Below are positions 9,659 to 18,964 of a DNA stretch of 64,000 bases, piece by piece (within the stretch, counting starts at the first letter, position 1; each line of letters starts with the position of its first letter). A program made the position numbers and the translations under genes. Under the pieces are notes generated by a model. The model was not told the origin of the DNA, did not search any database, and worked only from the letters and a program-made list of their open reading frames with translations. Source of the stretch: UBA7236 sp044227505 (GTDB taxonomy: Bacteria > Bacteroidota > Bacteroidia > Chitinophagales > BACL12); the NCBI GenBank assembly GCA_044227505.1, contig JBGAWP010000004.1, positions 49,594 to 113,593 on the forward strand, read 5' to 3'.

Positions 9659-10704
9659 ATAAAAAAGTTCTGATCATAACCCCGGGTTTCCCAAAGGATG
9701 AACATGACAGCACCTGTGTACCTTATTTGCAGGATTATTTAATGGCATTGAGTAAAAGGATCGGAGTGGAAAATATTAAAGTAATAGCCACACAATATCC
9801 CTTTAAAAAAAATAATTATTTATGGAATGGAATTGAAGTGATTCCGTCGGGTGGAGAGAATAAAAAATCGTTTCATTATTATTTTACACTGAAACGCACC
9901 ATGAAAAATATTTCGCGTTTATTTAAAAAAGACAGTTATGTTGTGCATGCGTTTTGGTTGGGTGAAGCGGCATTTATCGGTAACCGCACGGTAAAAAAGT
10001 TTTTTACCCATATGATCGTCACCTTAATGGGTCAAGATGTAAAACCCGGCAATCGTGTAATGCAGTACCTTCAGCGCAACACCACCTGGTTTGTTGCACT
10101 TAGTAAAAATCAGGCAATTACATTTAATAAAAATTATAAAATAGAGGCTGATGATATTATTCCTTTTCCAGTTCCCGCGGTAGATGGGGCGACATTAAAT
10201 AATGATCGCGAAATTGATCTGTTATTTGCAGGCTCATTAATTGATGTTAAACAACCATTTCAGTTTATTGCTATTGTTCAAAAATTAAAAAAGGACTTCC
10301 CGGAAATTAAGGCAGTAATGGCAGGTGGCGGAAATTTGTCGGAGAGAATAAGAAGGCAGATAGAAACAGAAAACCTCCAAACAAACATAAAAATTACCGG
10401 TGCTGTGGAACGGCCAAAGATGTTTGAATTGATGTCGCGTTCTAAAATACTTGTACATACATCTTCCTTCGAGGGGCAATGCCTTGTATATGCTGAAGCT
10501 TTGGCACATGGCATGTATGTTTTAAGTTATGATATCGGAAGAATCGAAACCACTGAAAAACATCAGGTATGTAGCTCAGAACAAGAGTTTTATGACAAAA
10601 TTTATAAATTATTGACATCTGAACTTAATTTTACCCCTCAGGTGTTTATAAACCCGGAAGAAACAGTAGATTCCTATTTGAAATTATACTATCCGAAAAA
10701 ATAA
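9655..10704 (+). CDS. Glycosyltransferase family 4-like protein
   Basis: This GT-B fold glycosyltransferase has an N-terminal acceptor domain (KVLIITPGFPKD) and a C-terminal nucleotide-sugar domain with LLFAGSLIDVKQP, SFEGQCLVYAEALAHGMYV and SYDIGRIET. The EALAHG segment occupies the position of the GT4 E-x7-E motif. I start it at the ATG at 9655 (MNKKVLIITPG), which overlaps the upstream stop as ATGA; an upstream alternative at 9631 adds eight unlikely residues. Its position between two radical SAM genes suggests that the product of the block is glycosylated. Donor and acceptor are unknown. Confidence 0.87.
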   Translation: MNKKVLIITPGFPKDEHDSTCVPYLQDYLMALSKRIGVENIKVIATQYPFKKNNYLWNGIEVIPSGGENKKSFHYYFTLKRTMKNISRLFKKDSYVVHAFWLGEAAFIGNRTVKKFFTHMIVTLMGQDVKPGNRVMQYLQRNTTWFVALSKNQAITFNKNYKIEADDIIPFPVPAVDGATLNNDREIDLLFAGSLIDVKQPFQFIAIVQKLKKDFPEIKAVMAGGGNLSERIRRQIETENLQTNIKITGAVERPKMFELMSRSKILVHTSSFEGQCLVYAEALAHGMYVLSYDIGRIETTEKHQVCSSEQEFYDKIYKLLTSELNFTPQVFINPEETVDSYLKLYYPKK

Positions 10705-10705
10705 A

Positions 10706-12220
10706 GTGCAAAAAATAAAAGGCATCATATTATTTAATCCAAGAGCTACGAATCACAAAGCGAGAATTCCGAATTCGGTGTTATCGGTTGCCGCTTCTAT
10801 TGAAGGTAAATATAATTATGTGATCGTGGATGGAAATTTAGAATCAGATCCTCTGCGGAAAATAGAAAATTATTTGAGCAGCGGAAATTATAATGTATTC
10901 GCAAGTTCTGTTATGCCGGGTCCGCAATTAAAGCAGGCAATTCCTTTTTCTAAATTGATCCGCCATAAATATCCTGAGACCATAATTATCTGGGGTGGAT
11001 ATTTTGCAAGCAATCAATCGGGTGTAGTGATGGAATCCGGATTTGTTGATCATATTATTTATGGTCCCGGCGACCGTGCATTTCTAAATTTGTTGAATGC
11101 ATTAAACATGGAATTGCCATTGGAGTTAATTCCGAATCTCATTCATAAAAATGATCAAGGCAAAATAATTAAGAATCACAAAGATGAACTATATGAGCAG
11201 GATGAATTAGCTGCTTTGCCTTATGAAAAATTAAATTCATTTTATCCTATCCAAAGGTATTTGGGAAAAACCTGTTTAGGAGCAAAAACTATTGCATACC
11301 ACAGCAGTATCGGTTGCCCTTTTAGTTGTGCTTTTTGTGGAATAGTTCCCATTTTTAATGCGAGATGGAAGGGCAAATCAGCGCAATTAATTTATAATGA
11401 TATTAAATATCTGAAAGATAATTTTGGTGGAAATGCCATTGAGTTTCACGACAACAATTTTTTTGTCTCTGAAAAACGGACAGCAGAATTTTGTGAGCTC
11501 ATTAAAAAGGAGAACATGGTATGGTGGGGAGAGGGAAGAATTGATACAGTGGATAAATACAGTGATGCCACCTTATCAGCAATGCGTGAAGCAGGATGTA
11601 AGATGATATTTTTTGGTGCTGAAACCGGCAATGATAAAATATTAAAAATGATGGACAAAGGCGGCACGCAAACAGGGGAACAAATTAAAAAATTCGCCGC
11701 CCGCATGAAAAAATTTGATATTATTCCGGAATATTCCTTTGTGCTTGGAACACCTGGGGCATCCGAAGAGGAAGTGAATGCACAAATAGATGAGGATATC
11801 CGTTTCATCAGAACAATAAAAGAAATAAATCCTGATACAGAGATCATTATTTATGTGTATAGTCCGGTGCCAACGGAAGGCAGCGAATTATATGAAGCTG
11901 TTAAAATGAACGGATTTCATTTCCCCGAAAAATTGGAAGATTGGGTATTACCCGCTTGGGAAAATTTTGATCTGCGTAAAAATCCGCTTACTCCATGGCT
12001 CAAACCATACATGATCGATAAAATTAAAAATTTCGAAACCGTATTGAATGGATACTATCCTACAGTTAGTGATATCAAACTAAATTCTACAAAAAGAAAT
12101 ATTATTTCGCTTGTATCTGCGCTGCGTTATAAAATGCGATTTTATCATTTTCCTTATGAAATAAAAGCACTGCAAAAATTTTGGTTGAAATACCGTCAAC
12201 CCGAAACGGAAGGATTCTGA
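10706..12220 (+). CDS. B12-binding-domain radical SAM protein 2
   Basis: A 504-residue radical SAM enzyme of the cobalamin-associated group. The N-terminal domain ends with YGPGDRAFLNLLNAL, the counterpart of the GEGE segment, and the cluster ligands are C204, C208 and C211 (GCPFSCAFC). It is more distant from the other two radical SAM proteins of this block, with GAETGNDKILKMMDKGG in place of GAESGSQ, so it probably performs a different step. It starts with GTG at 10706, one base after the glycosyltransferase stop, and the next gene starts one base after its own stop. Translational coupling throughout argues that these products act in one pathway. Confidence 0.89.
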   Translation: MQKIKGIILFNPRATNHKARIPNSVLSVAASIEGKYNYVIVDGNLESDPLRKIENYLSSGNYNVFASSVMPGPQLKQAIPFSKLIRHKYPETIIIWGGYFASNQSGVVMESGFVDHIIYGPGDRAFLNLLNALNMELPLELIPNLIHKNDQGKIIKNHKDELYEQDELAALPYEKLNSFYPIQRYLGKTCLGAKTIAYHSSIGCPFSCAFCGIVPIFNARWKGKSAQLIYNDIKYLKDNFGGNAIEFHDNNFFVSEKRTAEFCELIKKENMVWWGEGRIDTVDKYSDATLSAMREAGCKMIFFGAETGNDKILKMMDKGGTQTGEQIKKFAARMKKFDIIPEYSFVLGTPGASEEEVNAQIDEDIRFIRTIKEINPDTEIIIYVYSPVPTEGSELYEAVKMNGFHFPEKLEDWVLPAWENFDLRKNPLTPWLKPYMIDKIKNFETVLNGYYPTVSDIKLNSTKRNIISLVSALRYKMRFYHFPYEIKALQKFWLKYRQPETEGF

Positions 12221-12221
12221 A

Positions 12222-12881
12222 ATGCGCATCATAAAAAAAATCGCACAATTATTTATTCAACCGGTGATAAGAAAAAGAATTCACCGCACCTCTATTTATA
12301 ATTGGAAGGATATTACTTTACATCTTCCACCGGGCATTTTTCATCCTGCCTATTTTTTCAGTACAAAATTTTTACTGCAGTATTTGTTAAAAATTGAAGT
12401 TACCGGAAAAACTTTTTTGGAACTCGGAGCCGGAAACGGGTTGATAAGTATGGCTATTGCAAAACGTGGCGCGTTGGTCACTTCAACTGATATAAGCACT
12501 AAGGTGATCGAACATCTTAAAGAAAATTCACGAGCGAATAATGTTGATCTTACAATAATTCAAAGTGATCTTTTTGATCAGGTGCCAGAGCAACTGTTCT
12601 CCATCATTGCAATTAATCCTCCATACTATCCTAAAACACCGAGAAACGAATTTGAGCAAGCCTGGTATTGCGGTGAAAATTTCGAATACTTTGAGAAACT
12701 ATTTCGTGAGCTCCCCAATTACCATGGCGACAAATCGCAGGTGTTAATGGTCTTATCAGAAGAATGCGATTTGAAACATATCAGGTCCATTGCCGCAAAA
12801 AATGGTTATGACTTAAATCTGAGAGAAAAAAAGCGCATATATTGGGAAATGAATTATATTTTTGAGATCAGAAGGGCATGA
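12222..12881 (+). CDS. Small SAM-dependent methyltransferase (HemK/RlmG-like fold)
   Basis: SAM motif I is FLELGAGNGLISMAIAKRGA. The catalytic-loop motif AINPPYYPKTP is the NPPY signature of N-methyltransferases such as PrmC/HemK and related rRNA or small-molecule enzymes. At 219 residues it lacks the N-terminal domain of PrmC. Its setting in the radical SAM block makes modification of the block's product, possibly at an amino group, more likely than translation-factor methylation, but this is inference. The last four bases overlap the nucleotidyltransferase start (ATGA). Confidence 0.82.
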   Translation: MRIIKKIAQLFIQPVIRKRIHRTSIYNWKDITLHLPPGIFHPAYFFSTKFLLQYLLKIEVTGKTFLELGAGNGLISMAIAKRGALVTSTDISTKVIEHLKENSRANNVDLTIIQSDLFDQVPEQLFSIIAINPPYYPKTPRNEFEQAWYCGENFEYFEKLFRELPNYHGDKSQVLMVLSEECDLKHIRSIAAKNGYDLNLREKKRIYWEMNYIFEIRRA

Positions 12882-13834
12882 ATAACAATTTATACATAGA
12901 ACACAGTAATATTCCATCGCAGGAGACCGTAAAAAATAGTGTTTTGCGCTCACTCATTTATTTTGATATTTTTAATTATCCACTTACAGCAAATGAGTTA
13001 GTTCAGTTTAGTTCTGTTAAATTGCATGATATACAGAGTATTACTCAGGCATTGGATGATCTCACACAACATCTCCTCATTTTTAAATTTGGAGATTATT
13101 ACTCCCTTAAAAACGACCCTTCACAAATTGAACGCAGAAAGAACGGCAATAATACTGCGGCAGAAATTTTACCAAAAGCACTGAAGCGTTCTAAATTTAT
13201 TTATAAATTTCCCTTTGTAAGAAGCGTGAATATTTCGGGATCCTTGTCTAAAAATTATTTTGACGAAAGCACCGATTTCGATTTTTTCATTATAGCAGAA
13301 GCAAATCGTATTTGGTTGTGTAGATTGTTGTTGACCTTTTACAAAAAAATATTCCTGTTCAACTCCCGCAAATATTTCTGCATCAATTATTATATCGACA
13401 CCACCGATCTGCTGATACCGGATAAGAATTTATTTTCAGCGACCGAGATCATCACATTAAAAAATCAGACTGGAGAAGCTGTGTATAAAGATTTTATGGA
13501 AACCAATACCTGGGTGCAGGAATATTTTCCAAATTATTTTCCTGACTATTTATTTATGGAGGAAAAGAAAATGCCTGGGCTGAAGAAATTTTTAGAAAGT
13601 TTATTTTCTGGCAAGATTGGCAATTATTTTGATGACCTTTCATTTAAAATTACTACCGGATTTTTGAAAAGGAAGTACAGACATTTAAAAAAGGAAGAAT
13701 TCAATGTGAATTTGCGCACGAAAAAAAATGCATCCAAACATCATCCTCAGGGATTTCAGTTTAAGGTTTTGAATGCTTTTGAAGAGAAATGCCGAGATTT
13801 TGACGGAAAACATCATGTTGGAATAGGGACTTAG
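12878..13834 (+). CDS. Nucleotidyltransferase-fold protein with N-terminal winged-helix-like region
   Basis: Residues 18-95 resemble a winged helix (LRSLIYFDIFNYPLTANELV). They are followed by a polymerase-beta-like nucleotidyltransferase motif with exact GS-x10-D-x-D spacing: G121-S122 and D133-x-D135 (ISGSLSKNYF to DFDFF). This fold transfers NMP to proteins, RNA, sugars or antibiotics. No toxin-antitoxin partner is present, and it belongs to the radical SAM block by overlap. The stop codon TAG (13832-13834) is part of a perfect heptamer run (TAGGAAA/TAGGAAG), so the original C-terminus may have been trimmed or replaced by repeat sequence. Confidence 0.75.
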   Translation: MNNNLYIEHSNIPSQETVKNSVLRSLIYFDIFNYPLTANELVQFSSVKLHDIQSITQALDDLTQHLLIFKFGDYYSLKNDPSQIERRKNGNNTAAEILPKALKRSKFIYKFPFVRSVNISGSLSKNYFDESTDFDFFIIAEANRIWLCRLLLTFYKKIFLFNSRKYFCINYYIDTTDLLIPDKNLFSATEIITLKNQTGEAVYKDFMETNTWVQEYFPNYFPDYLFMEEKKMPGLKKFLESLFSGKIGNYFDDLSFKITTGFLKRKYRHLKKEEFNVNLRTKKNASKHHPQGFQFKVLNAFEEKCRDFDGKHHVGIGT

Positions 13835-14096
13835 GAAATAGGAAGTAGGAAATAGGAAGTAGGAATACAAATTGTGGATTAAAAAAAGGGAACCTGCCTG
13901 ACGCGGTCAGCAGGCAGACGCGGATGACGCTGATTGGGCGGAAAAAAAAGGATAAAAATGATGCGGGAATCGGGACACTGGATACATAACTTAGGACATA
14001 AGATCTATGGCTTAGAAAAGATTGAGGATATAAATTTTCGTAGAAAATTTATCACTCACGATTCACGCCTCACGATTCACGAATGACGATTGACGA
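13832..14096. repeat. Heptamer arrays flanking a GC-rich hairpin
   Basis: This stretch holds no gene. It opens with five tandem heptamers TAGGAAA/TAGGAAG (13832-13866), the first of which is the stop codon of the nucleotidyltransferase. It closes with six heptamers (CTCACGA, TTCACGC, CTCACGA, TTCACGA, ATGACGA, TTGACGA) at 14055-14096, ending two bases before the ATG of the next gene. Between them is an imperfect GC-rich hairpin built on CTGCCTG and CAGGCAG (about 13893-13917), unlike the AT-rich surroundings. Confidence 0.85.
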
Positions 14097-14098
14097 CA

Positions 14099-15553
14099 AT
14101 GGCAGATATATTATTAACGAATACTTATTTCATGCGGTTTGATCCGAAGAGGTTCAAGCAGATGCAACCGTATCCGCCGTTGGCTACCTTGTATGCCGCT
14201 TCCGTTATACGTAAAAATGGATATAATGTTTCATTTTTTGATACAGTTTTTGCAAGATCAGCTTCGGATATTTTTCCTTTAATTGAAGAACACGCATCCA
14301 AACCTTTTATTATTTATGATGATGGATTTAATTACCTCACCAAAATGTGTCTGGTAAATATGCGTGATGCTTGTTTTGAAATGATAAAACAGGCTAAAAA
14401 AAATAATTGCACCGTTATCATTTCCAGTTCAGATGCAACTGATCATTGGAAACAATATTTAGATATAGGAGCGGATTATATTTTAATTGGCGAGGCAGAA
14501 CAAACACTTATTGAGTTATTAAAATCCCTGGAAAATAATACAGATAAGAATTCCATAAACGGATTAGCATTTATTCAAAACGGGGATTACATCAAAACAA
14601 ATAAAAGAGAAGTGATGCATGATCTTGATGCGTTAGCTTTTCCGGCTTGGGATCTTGTTGATATGGATCTTTACAAAAAGAACTGGATCAATAAGAATGG
14701 GTATTTTTCATTAAATCTCACCACTACCCGCGGATGTCCCTTTAAGTGTAACTGGTGCGCAAAACCTATTTACGGCAACAGATATAATTCGCGTTCTCCG
14801 GAAAATGTTGTCGAGGAAATTAAATTATTGGTATCGAAATATCAATCCACACACTTCTGGTTTTGTGATGATATTTTCGGTTTAAAACCGGGTTGGATAA
14901 AAACATTTTCAGAATTAATTCAGAAAGAAAAACTTACAATAAAATTTAAGATACAATGTCGTGCAGATCTTTTGTTGGATGAAAATAATATCGAACATCT
15001 TGCAAAAGCCGGTTGTGATGAAATTTGGGTGGGTGCTGAAAGTGGTTCTCAAAAAATATTGGATGCAATGGATAAGGGAACTACCATAGAACAAATTCAC
15101 ACTGCAACACGATTAATGAAAAAACATAAAATCAAACCTTGTTTCTTTTTGCAATTCGGATATTTGGGTGAGACGAAAGAGGATATTAATGCAACACTAA
15201 ACATGTTATTCGAATTAATGCCTTACGATATCGGCATCTCTGTTTCCTATCCCTTGCCCGGAACAAAATTTTTCGATATCGTGCAACACGACCTTAAAGA
15301 AAAACAAAACTGGAACGACAGCGATGAACTTGCATTGATGTTTACTTCTACTTATTCCGGAAAATATTATAAGCAGTTACATCGCTATGTTCATAAACGA
15401 TTCAGAAAGGTGCAAGGATTTGAGGGAATTAAAAAAGTATTTACGCATCCAACACAAGTTTCATCTTCAGAATTAAAAAGCATCATTGCGTTGCCTTATT
15501 TTATTCCGATGAGTTATTGGAATAAATTTAAATTGCGTTTTTCAGAAAATTGA
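14099..15553 (+). CDS. B12-binding-domain radical SAM protein 3
   Basis: This is a paralog of the gene at 8282. A cobalamin-type N-terminal domain ends in IGEAEQTLIELLKSL, followed by a radical SAM core with C213, C217 and C220 (GCPFKCNWC), WFCDDIFGLKPGW and GAESGSQKILDAMDKG. I use the ATG at 14099 (MADILLTNTYF). An upstream TTG at 14090 lies inside the heptamer array and would add only three repeat-encoded residues. The array separates this gene from the rest of the block, yet strand and family link it to them. It has the normal length for a B12-radical SAM protein. The product is unknown. Confidence 0.89.
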   Translation: MADILLTNTYFMRFDPKRFKQMQPYPPLATLYAASVIRKNGYNVSFFDTVFARSASDIFPLIEEHASKPFIIYDDGFNYLTKMCLVNMRDACFEMIKQAKKNNCTVIISSSDATDHWKQYLDIGADYILIGEAEQTLIELLKSLENNTDKNSINGLAFIQNGDYIKTNKREVMHDLDALAFPAWDLVDMDLYKKNWINKNGYFSLNLTTTRGCPFKCNWCAKPIYGNRYNSRSPENVVEEIKLLVSKYQSTHFWFCDDIFGLKPGWIKTFSELIQKEKLTIKFKIQCRADLLLDENNIEHLAKAGCDEIWVGAESGSQKILDAMDKGTTIEQIHTATRLMKKHKIKPCFFLQFGYLGETKEDINATLNMLFELMPYDIGISVSYPLPGTKFFDIVQHDLKEKQNWNDSDELALMFTSTYSGKYYKQLHRYVHKRFRKVQGFEGIKKVFTHPTQVSSSELKSIIALPYFIPMSYWNKFKLRFSEN

Positions 15554-15565
15554 ATTGGAAAGTGG

Positions 15566-18412
15566 TTAACGAATCAAAGTTACATTCCCCATCTGCGACT
15601 GTTTTTGTCCGGTCTCAAATTGTACTTCAACTACGTAAGCATATACTCCGTTATTAAGTGATTTGCCATTAATAGTTCCATCCCAGCCATTGCTCAGATC
15701 GTAAGGGGAAACATTTTCCCTGATAAAAACAACTTCACCCCAACGATCGAAAACAGAAATTTTTGTTACCAACGTTAAGTTATATCCGAACACAAAAAAC
15801 ACATCATTATTTCCATCACTATTTGGAGTGAATGTATTTGGAATATACAAAATATTTCCCGGATCTGGTAACACTGTTACAAATGCATTATCCGTTGCAA
15901 TACATCCGTTCTCGTCAACAGAGGTCATAATGTAATCAGTGGTATACGGTGGAAGAATTGTTGTGATAGGACAAGTGATACAATCTACTCCATCAGAAGG
16001 GCTCCATGTATAATCTCCACCGGCATCGCTGAATAAAATAATATCTTCGCCATAATAAACAGTGGTATCTCCCCATGCAGTTGCATAATTATCGTCGACA
16101 GAAGTTTCTACACTAATAGTATTAAAACATCCATTCACATCGGTATAATCGTAGGTTAAAGTATATGGTCCGCCCACACCTGCAAGAGATGTTACAAATT
16201 GATCTCCTGCTGTTCCTGTGCCGCTGTAAATACCTCCGGCAGGATCAGCGGTGAGTGTAATAAATCCTTCTTCCATACAGAAAATATCATCAATTACCCA
16301 GGTTAAAACAGGAAGCGGGTGAACTGTAAGATTTACTGTTACAAATGAATCGCAACCGAATACGCTGCTGTAAGAATAATTAAATGTTCCACTTGTTGAA
16401 GCAATTGCACCATCAGGTAAAGTATATGTTTCACCGATACATATTTCAGGATTTAATATCGTATTAAATGTAGGATGAACCGTAAGATTTGTAGTAATTA
16501 TGGAATCACAATCTTTTGTTGTCAACAAATTAGAAATATAAATTCCACTCGTATTTACAACTAAACCATCGGGTAAAGTATAATTTGCATCATCACAGAT
16601 TTCTGCTGTAACAGAAATATCAAAAACAGGATGCACTAAAACAGTAGTGCTGATTGTGGAATCGCAGCCCGCTCCTGTAATTAAGGTAACATCGTAAATA
16701 CCTGAAGTTCCAACTGCAACACCATCCGGCAAAATATAAGTTTCACCATCGCATAAATGAATGGTAGTTGTAATTATTGGAGTTGGGTTTACAGATAAAT
16801 TAATTGTGTAATTAGAATCGCAACCTGCTGTGGTTACAAATGCATTAAAATAGGTACCCGCAGCACTTACAACAGTTCCATCAGGTAAAATATAGGAAGA
16901 TCCTGTACAAATAGATGGATCAAGTGTAAAATCATAAATAGGATCAAGGGTTAAAATGGTGGTAATGGTAGAATCGCAACCATGCACGGAAGTGAGAATA
17001 TTAGTGTAAGCTCCTGCTGCATACACAGCTGTTCCCGTTGGTAAAATATATGCATCACCATCACAAACAGATGCATTTACAATGGATGTATAGGTTGGAT
17101 AAATATTGATCACATAGGTTGATGAAGCATCGGGACAGGCGGTACCGCTAATTACAAAATTCGTTATCGTATAGGTTCCCGGAGTTGATGCACTTAGATC
17201 AATTGTTCCGGTTGTAGCATCAATCACTATTCCTGCAGGTGAAGCCGAAAATGTTCCAAACGTTGCTCCTGCTGCTGCAATCGGGGATGGGTCACTATCG
17301 TTTATACAATAAGAAGTTGACGCATAACTAAAATTTGGAACGGGTGGATCAGAAATATTAACGGTAATTGTATAGATAGCAGTGTCACCGTAACAAATAC
17401 CGGTTAAAAGCGTATTTGTAAATTCATAGGTTCCGGGAACAGATGCATCAAGGTCTATAACTCCTGTAAAAGCATCAAATACCAATCCTGCAGGTGTGGC
17501 GGTAAATACACCGGGATCTGCGCCGGGAGCATAAATAGGAACCGGGTCAGGATCAGTTGAACAAAAATCAGCATATAAACCGAGTGGGAAACCCGGAAAA
17601 GTAAAATCTGCTATATAATTGGTGATAAGACTTTTTGCTTTGATAAAAACACCCGAATCCCAAACAAAATCTGACTCATCGCCTATTGACAATTTCAGGT
17701 GGTACCATTCGCATGGGGTCACTACCGCTTGTGCCGATAAAACGGTTGTAAATCCGTCGTACTCAATATAATACGGATCGGTTCCCCATACACCAACTCC
17801 CCCTGTGCCGTTCGGAACATAATACATTGGGTAACTTCCGGCATTTACGTTGTCGATCGTAACCGGTAGTGTTGTTCCGGGTATCAATGCAATATTTGTT
17901 GCAACAGGATATCCGGGTCCACTTATCCAAAAAACGAAAGCATCATTGATGGAACCAACATATTCGGGATATTCATCTGATCCAAAAACATAATCAAAAC
18001 CTAAACTATCACCGGGAGAATACACGTCAAATTCTAGAATACATGCATCATGGGTTGTTCCAACTCCTGGGTAAGCATCCAGATCCGGATCTCCGGGCCA
18101 ACCATTATTTGTTCCGGTACTTCCGCTGTTATTTGGGCCTGTGATATTCGTTACGCGGCCGGTGGTAAGAATAATTCCACTATCAATTCCAACGTTACAA
18201 TCCACACATTCAAATTTTCCAAAAGCGAGGTTATAACAGTTAACAACAGCGTTGTCAATAATAACGCCATCCCCGGCCAAATATGTAGCTATTTCGTCAG
18301 CAGTATAACCTGTTGAGGAAGTAATTTGACCGAATACATTTGCCGTGGACAAGGAGACCACCAACAAAAGAGTTAATATGTGTTGTATTAATGGACGAAA
18401 ACTGACCTGCAT
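15566..18412 (-). CDS. Secreted adhesin-like protein with choice-of-anchor L domain and T9SS type B sorting domain
   Basis: 948 residues. It begins with a signal peptide (HILTLLLVVSLSTANVFGQ). Residues about 30-260 match the choice-of-anchor L domain (YTADEIATYLAGDGV, DSGIILTTG, FGSDEYPEYV). Two short beta modules follow, then five tandem repeats of about 50 residues, each with the pattern C-DG-YILPDG-SG-Y-GCDS-TVHP, where paired cysteines may form a disulfide. The C-terminus (about 854-948) starts IPNTFTPNSDGNNDVF and is the CHU_C/type B sorting domain that directs T9SS export. It is probably a cell-surface adhesin of a gliding-type bacterium. It converges on the radical SAM gene with 12 bp between the stop codons. 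Confidence 0.92.
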   Translation of the reverse strand: MQVSFRPLIQHILTLLLVVSLSTANVFGQITSSTGYTADEIATYLAGDGVIIDNAVVNCYNLAFGKFECVDCNVGIDSGIILTTGRVTNITGPNNSGSTGTNNGWPGDPDLDAYPGVGTTHDACILEFDVYSPGDSLGFDYVFGSDEYPEYVGSINDAFVFWISGPGYPVATNIALIPGTTLPVTIDNVNAGSYPMYYVPNGTGGVGVWGTDPYYIEYDGFTTVLSAQAVVTPCEWYHLKLSIGDESDFVWDSGVFIKAKSLITNYIADFTFPGFPLGLYADFCSTDPDPVPIYAPGADPGVFTATPAGLVFDAFTGVIDLDASVPGTYEFTNTLLTGICYGDTAIYTITVNISDPPVPNFSYASTSYCINDSDPSPIAAAGATFGTFSASPAGIVIDATTGTIDLSASTPGTYTITNFVISGTACPDASSTYVINIYPTYTSIVNASVCDGDAYILPTGTAVYAAGAYTNILTSVHGCDSTITTILTLDPIYDFTLDPSICTGSSYILPDGTVVSAAGTYFNAFVTTAGCDSNYTINLSVNPTPIITTTIHLCDGETYILPDGVAVGTSGIYDVTLITGAGCDSTISTTVLVHPVFDISVTAEICDDANYTLPDGLVVNTSGIYISNLLTTKDCDSIITTNLTVHPTFNTILNPEICIGETYTLPDGAIASTSGTFNYSYSSVFGCDSFVTVNLTVHPLPVLTWVIDDIFCMEEGFITLTADPAGGIYSGTGTAGDQFVTSLAGVGGPYTLTYDYTDVNGCFNTISVETSVDDNYATAWGDTTVYYGEDIILFSDAGGDYTWSPSDGVDCITCPITTILPPYTTDYIMTSVDENGCIATDNAFVTVLPDPGNILYIPNTFTPNSDGNNDVFFVFGYNLTLVTKISVFDRWGEVVFIRENVSPYDLSNGWDGTINGKSLNNGVYAYVVEVQFETGQKQSQMGNVTLIR

Positions 18413-18487
18413 TTCGATTGTGTTGATCGGTTACAGGGCTAAACAAGGGTATAAATTTACGATAACTTTACACAAATTTCCAAAAAG

Positions 18488-18964
18488 ATGTATTTGAGAC
18501 CACATAAATTTATCCACCGGACAGCTATTGCATTTTATATAGTTACTACATTTACAGCTTGTTCAACTACAAATAATGTTATGAAAAAAGTGATTTACAC
18601 TCCAAACGCACCTGCCCCGATAGGTCCATATTCTCAGGCTATTGAAGCAAACGGTTTTGTTTATGTTTCAGGACAAATTGCCATAGATCCAACTACAAAT
18701 GAACTTTACACCGGCGCGGATATAAAAGTGGAAACAACCCAGGTGATGGAAAATTTGAAAGCAATAATTACGGCTGCAGATTGTGAAATGAAAGATGTTG
18801 TGAAGTGCACCATTTTTTTGAGAGATATGGCTGATTTTGCTGAGGTAAATTCCGTTTATGCCGAATATTTTCCGGAATATGCACCGGCGCGTGAAACGGT
18901 TGCTGTTGTGGGGCTGCCTAAAAATGCGAGGGTGGAGATCAGTGCTGTGGTGGGGAAGAGGTGA
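18488..18964 (+). CDS. RidA family enamine/imine deaminase with N-terminal lipoprotein-like extension
   Basis: Residues 32-158 form a standard RidA (YjgF) trimer subunit: KVIYTPNAPAPIGPYSQAI at the start and PARETVAVVGLPKNARVEI, containing the substrate-binding Arg. RidA hydrolyses reactive enamine/imine intermediates from PLP enzymes, normally in the cytosol. This gene has an extra 31 codons upstream with basic residues, a hydrophobic stretch (AIAFYIVTTFTA) and a Cys in a lipobox-like FTAC. Either the product is an envelope lipoprotein or translation begins at the internal ATG at 18581. Both starts are ATG and the sequence does not settle the choice. The stop TGA is the first repeat unit of the adjacent array. 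Confidence 0.85.
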   Translation: MYLRPHKFIHRTAIAFYIVTTFTACSTTNNVMKKVIYTPNAPAPIGPYSQAIEANGFVYVSGQIAIDPTTNELYTGADIKVETTQVMENLKAIITAADCEMKDVVKCTIFLRDMADFAEVNSVYAEYFPEYAPARETVAVVGLPKNARVEISAVVGKR

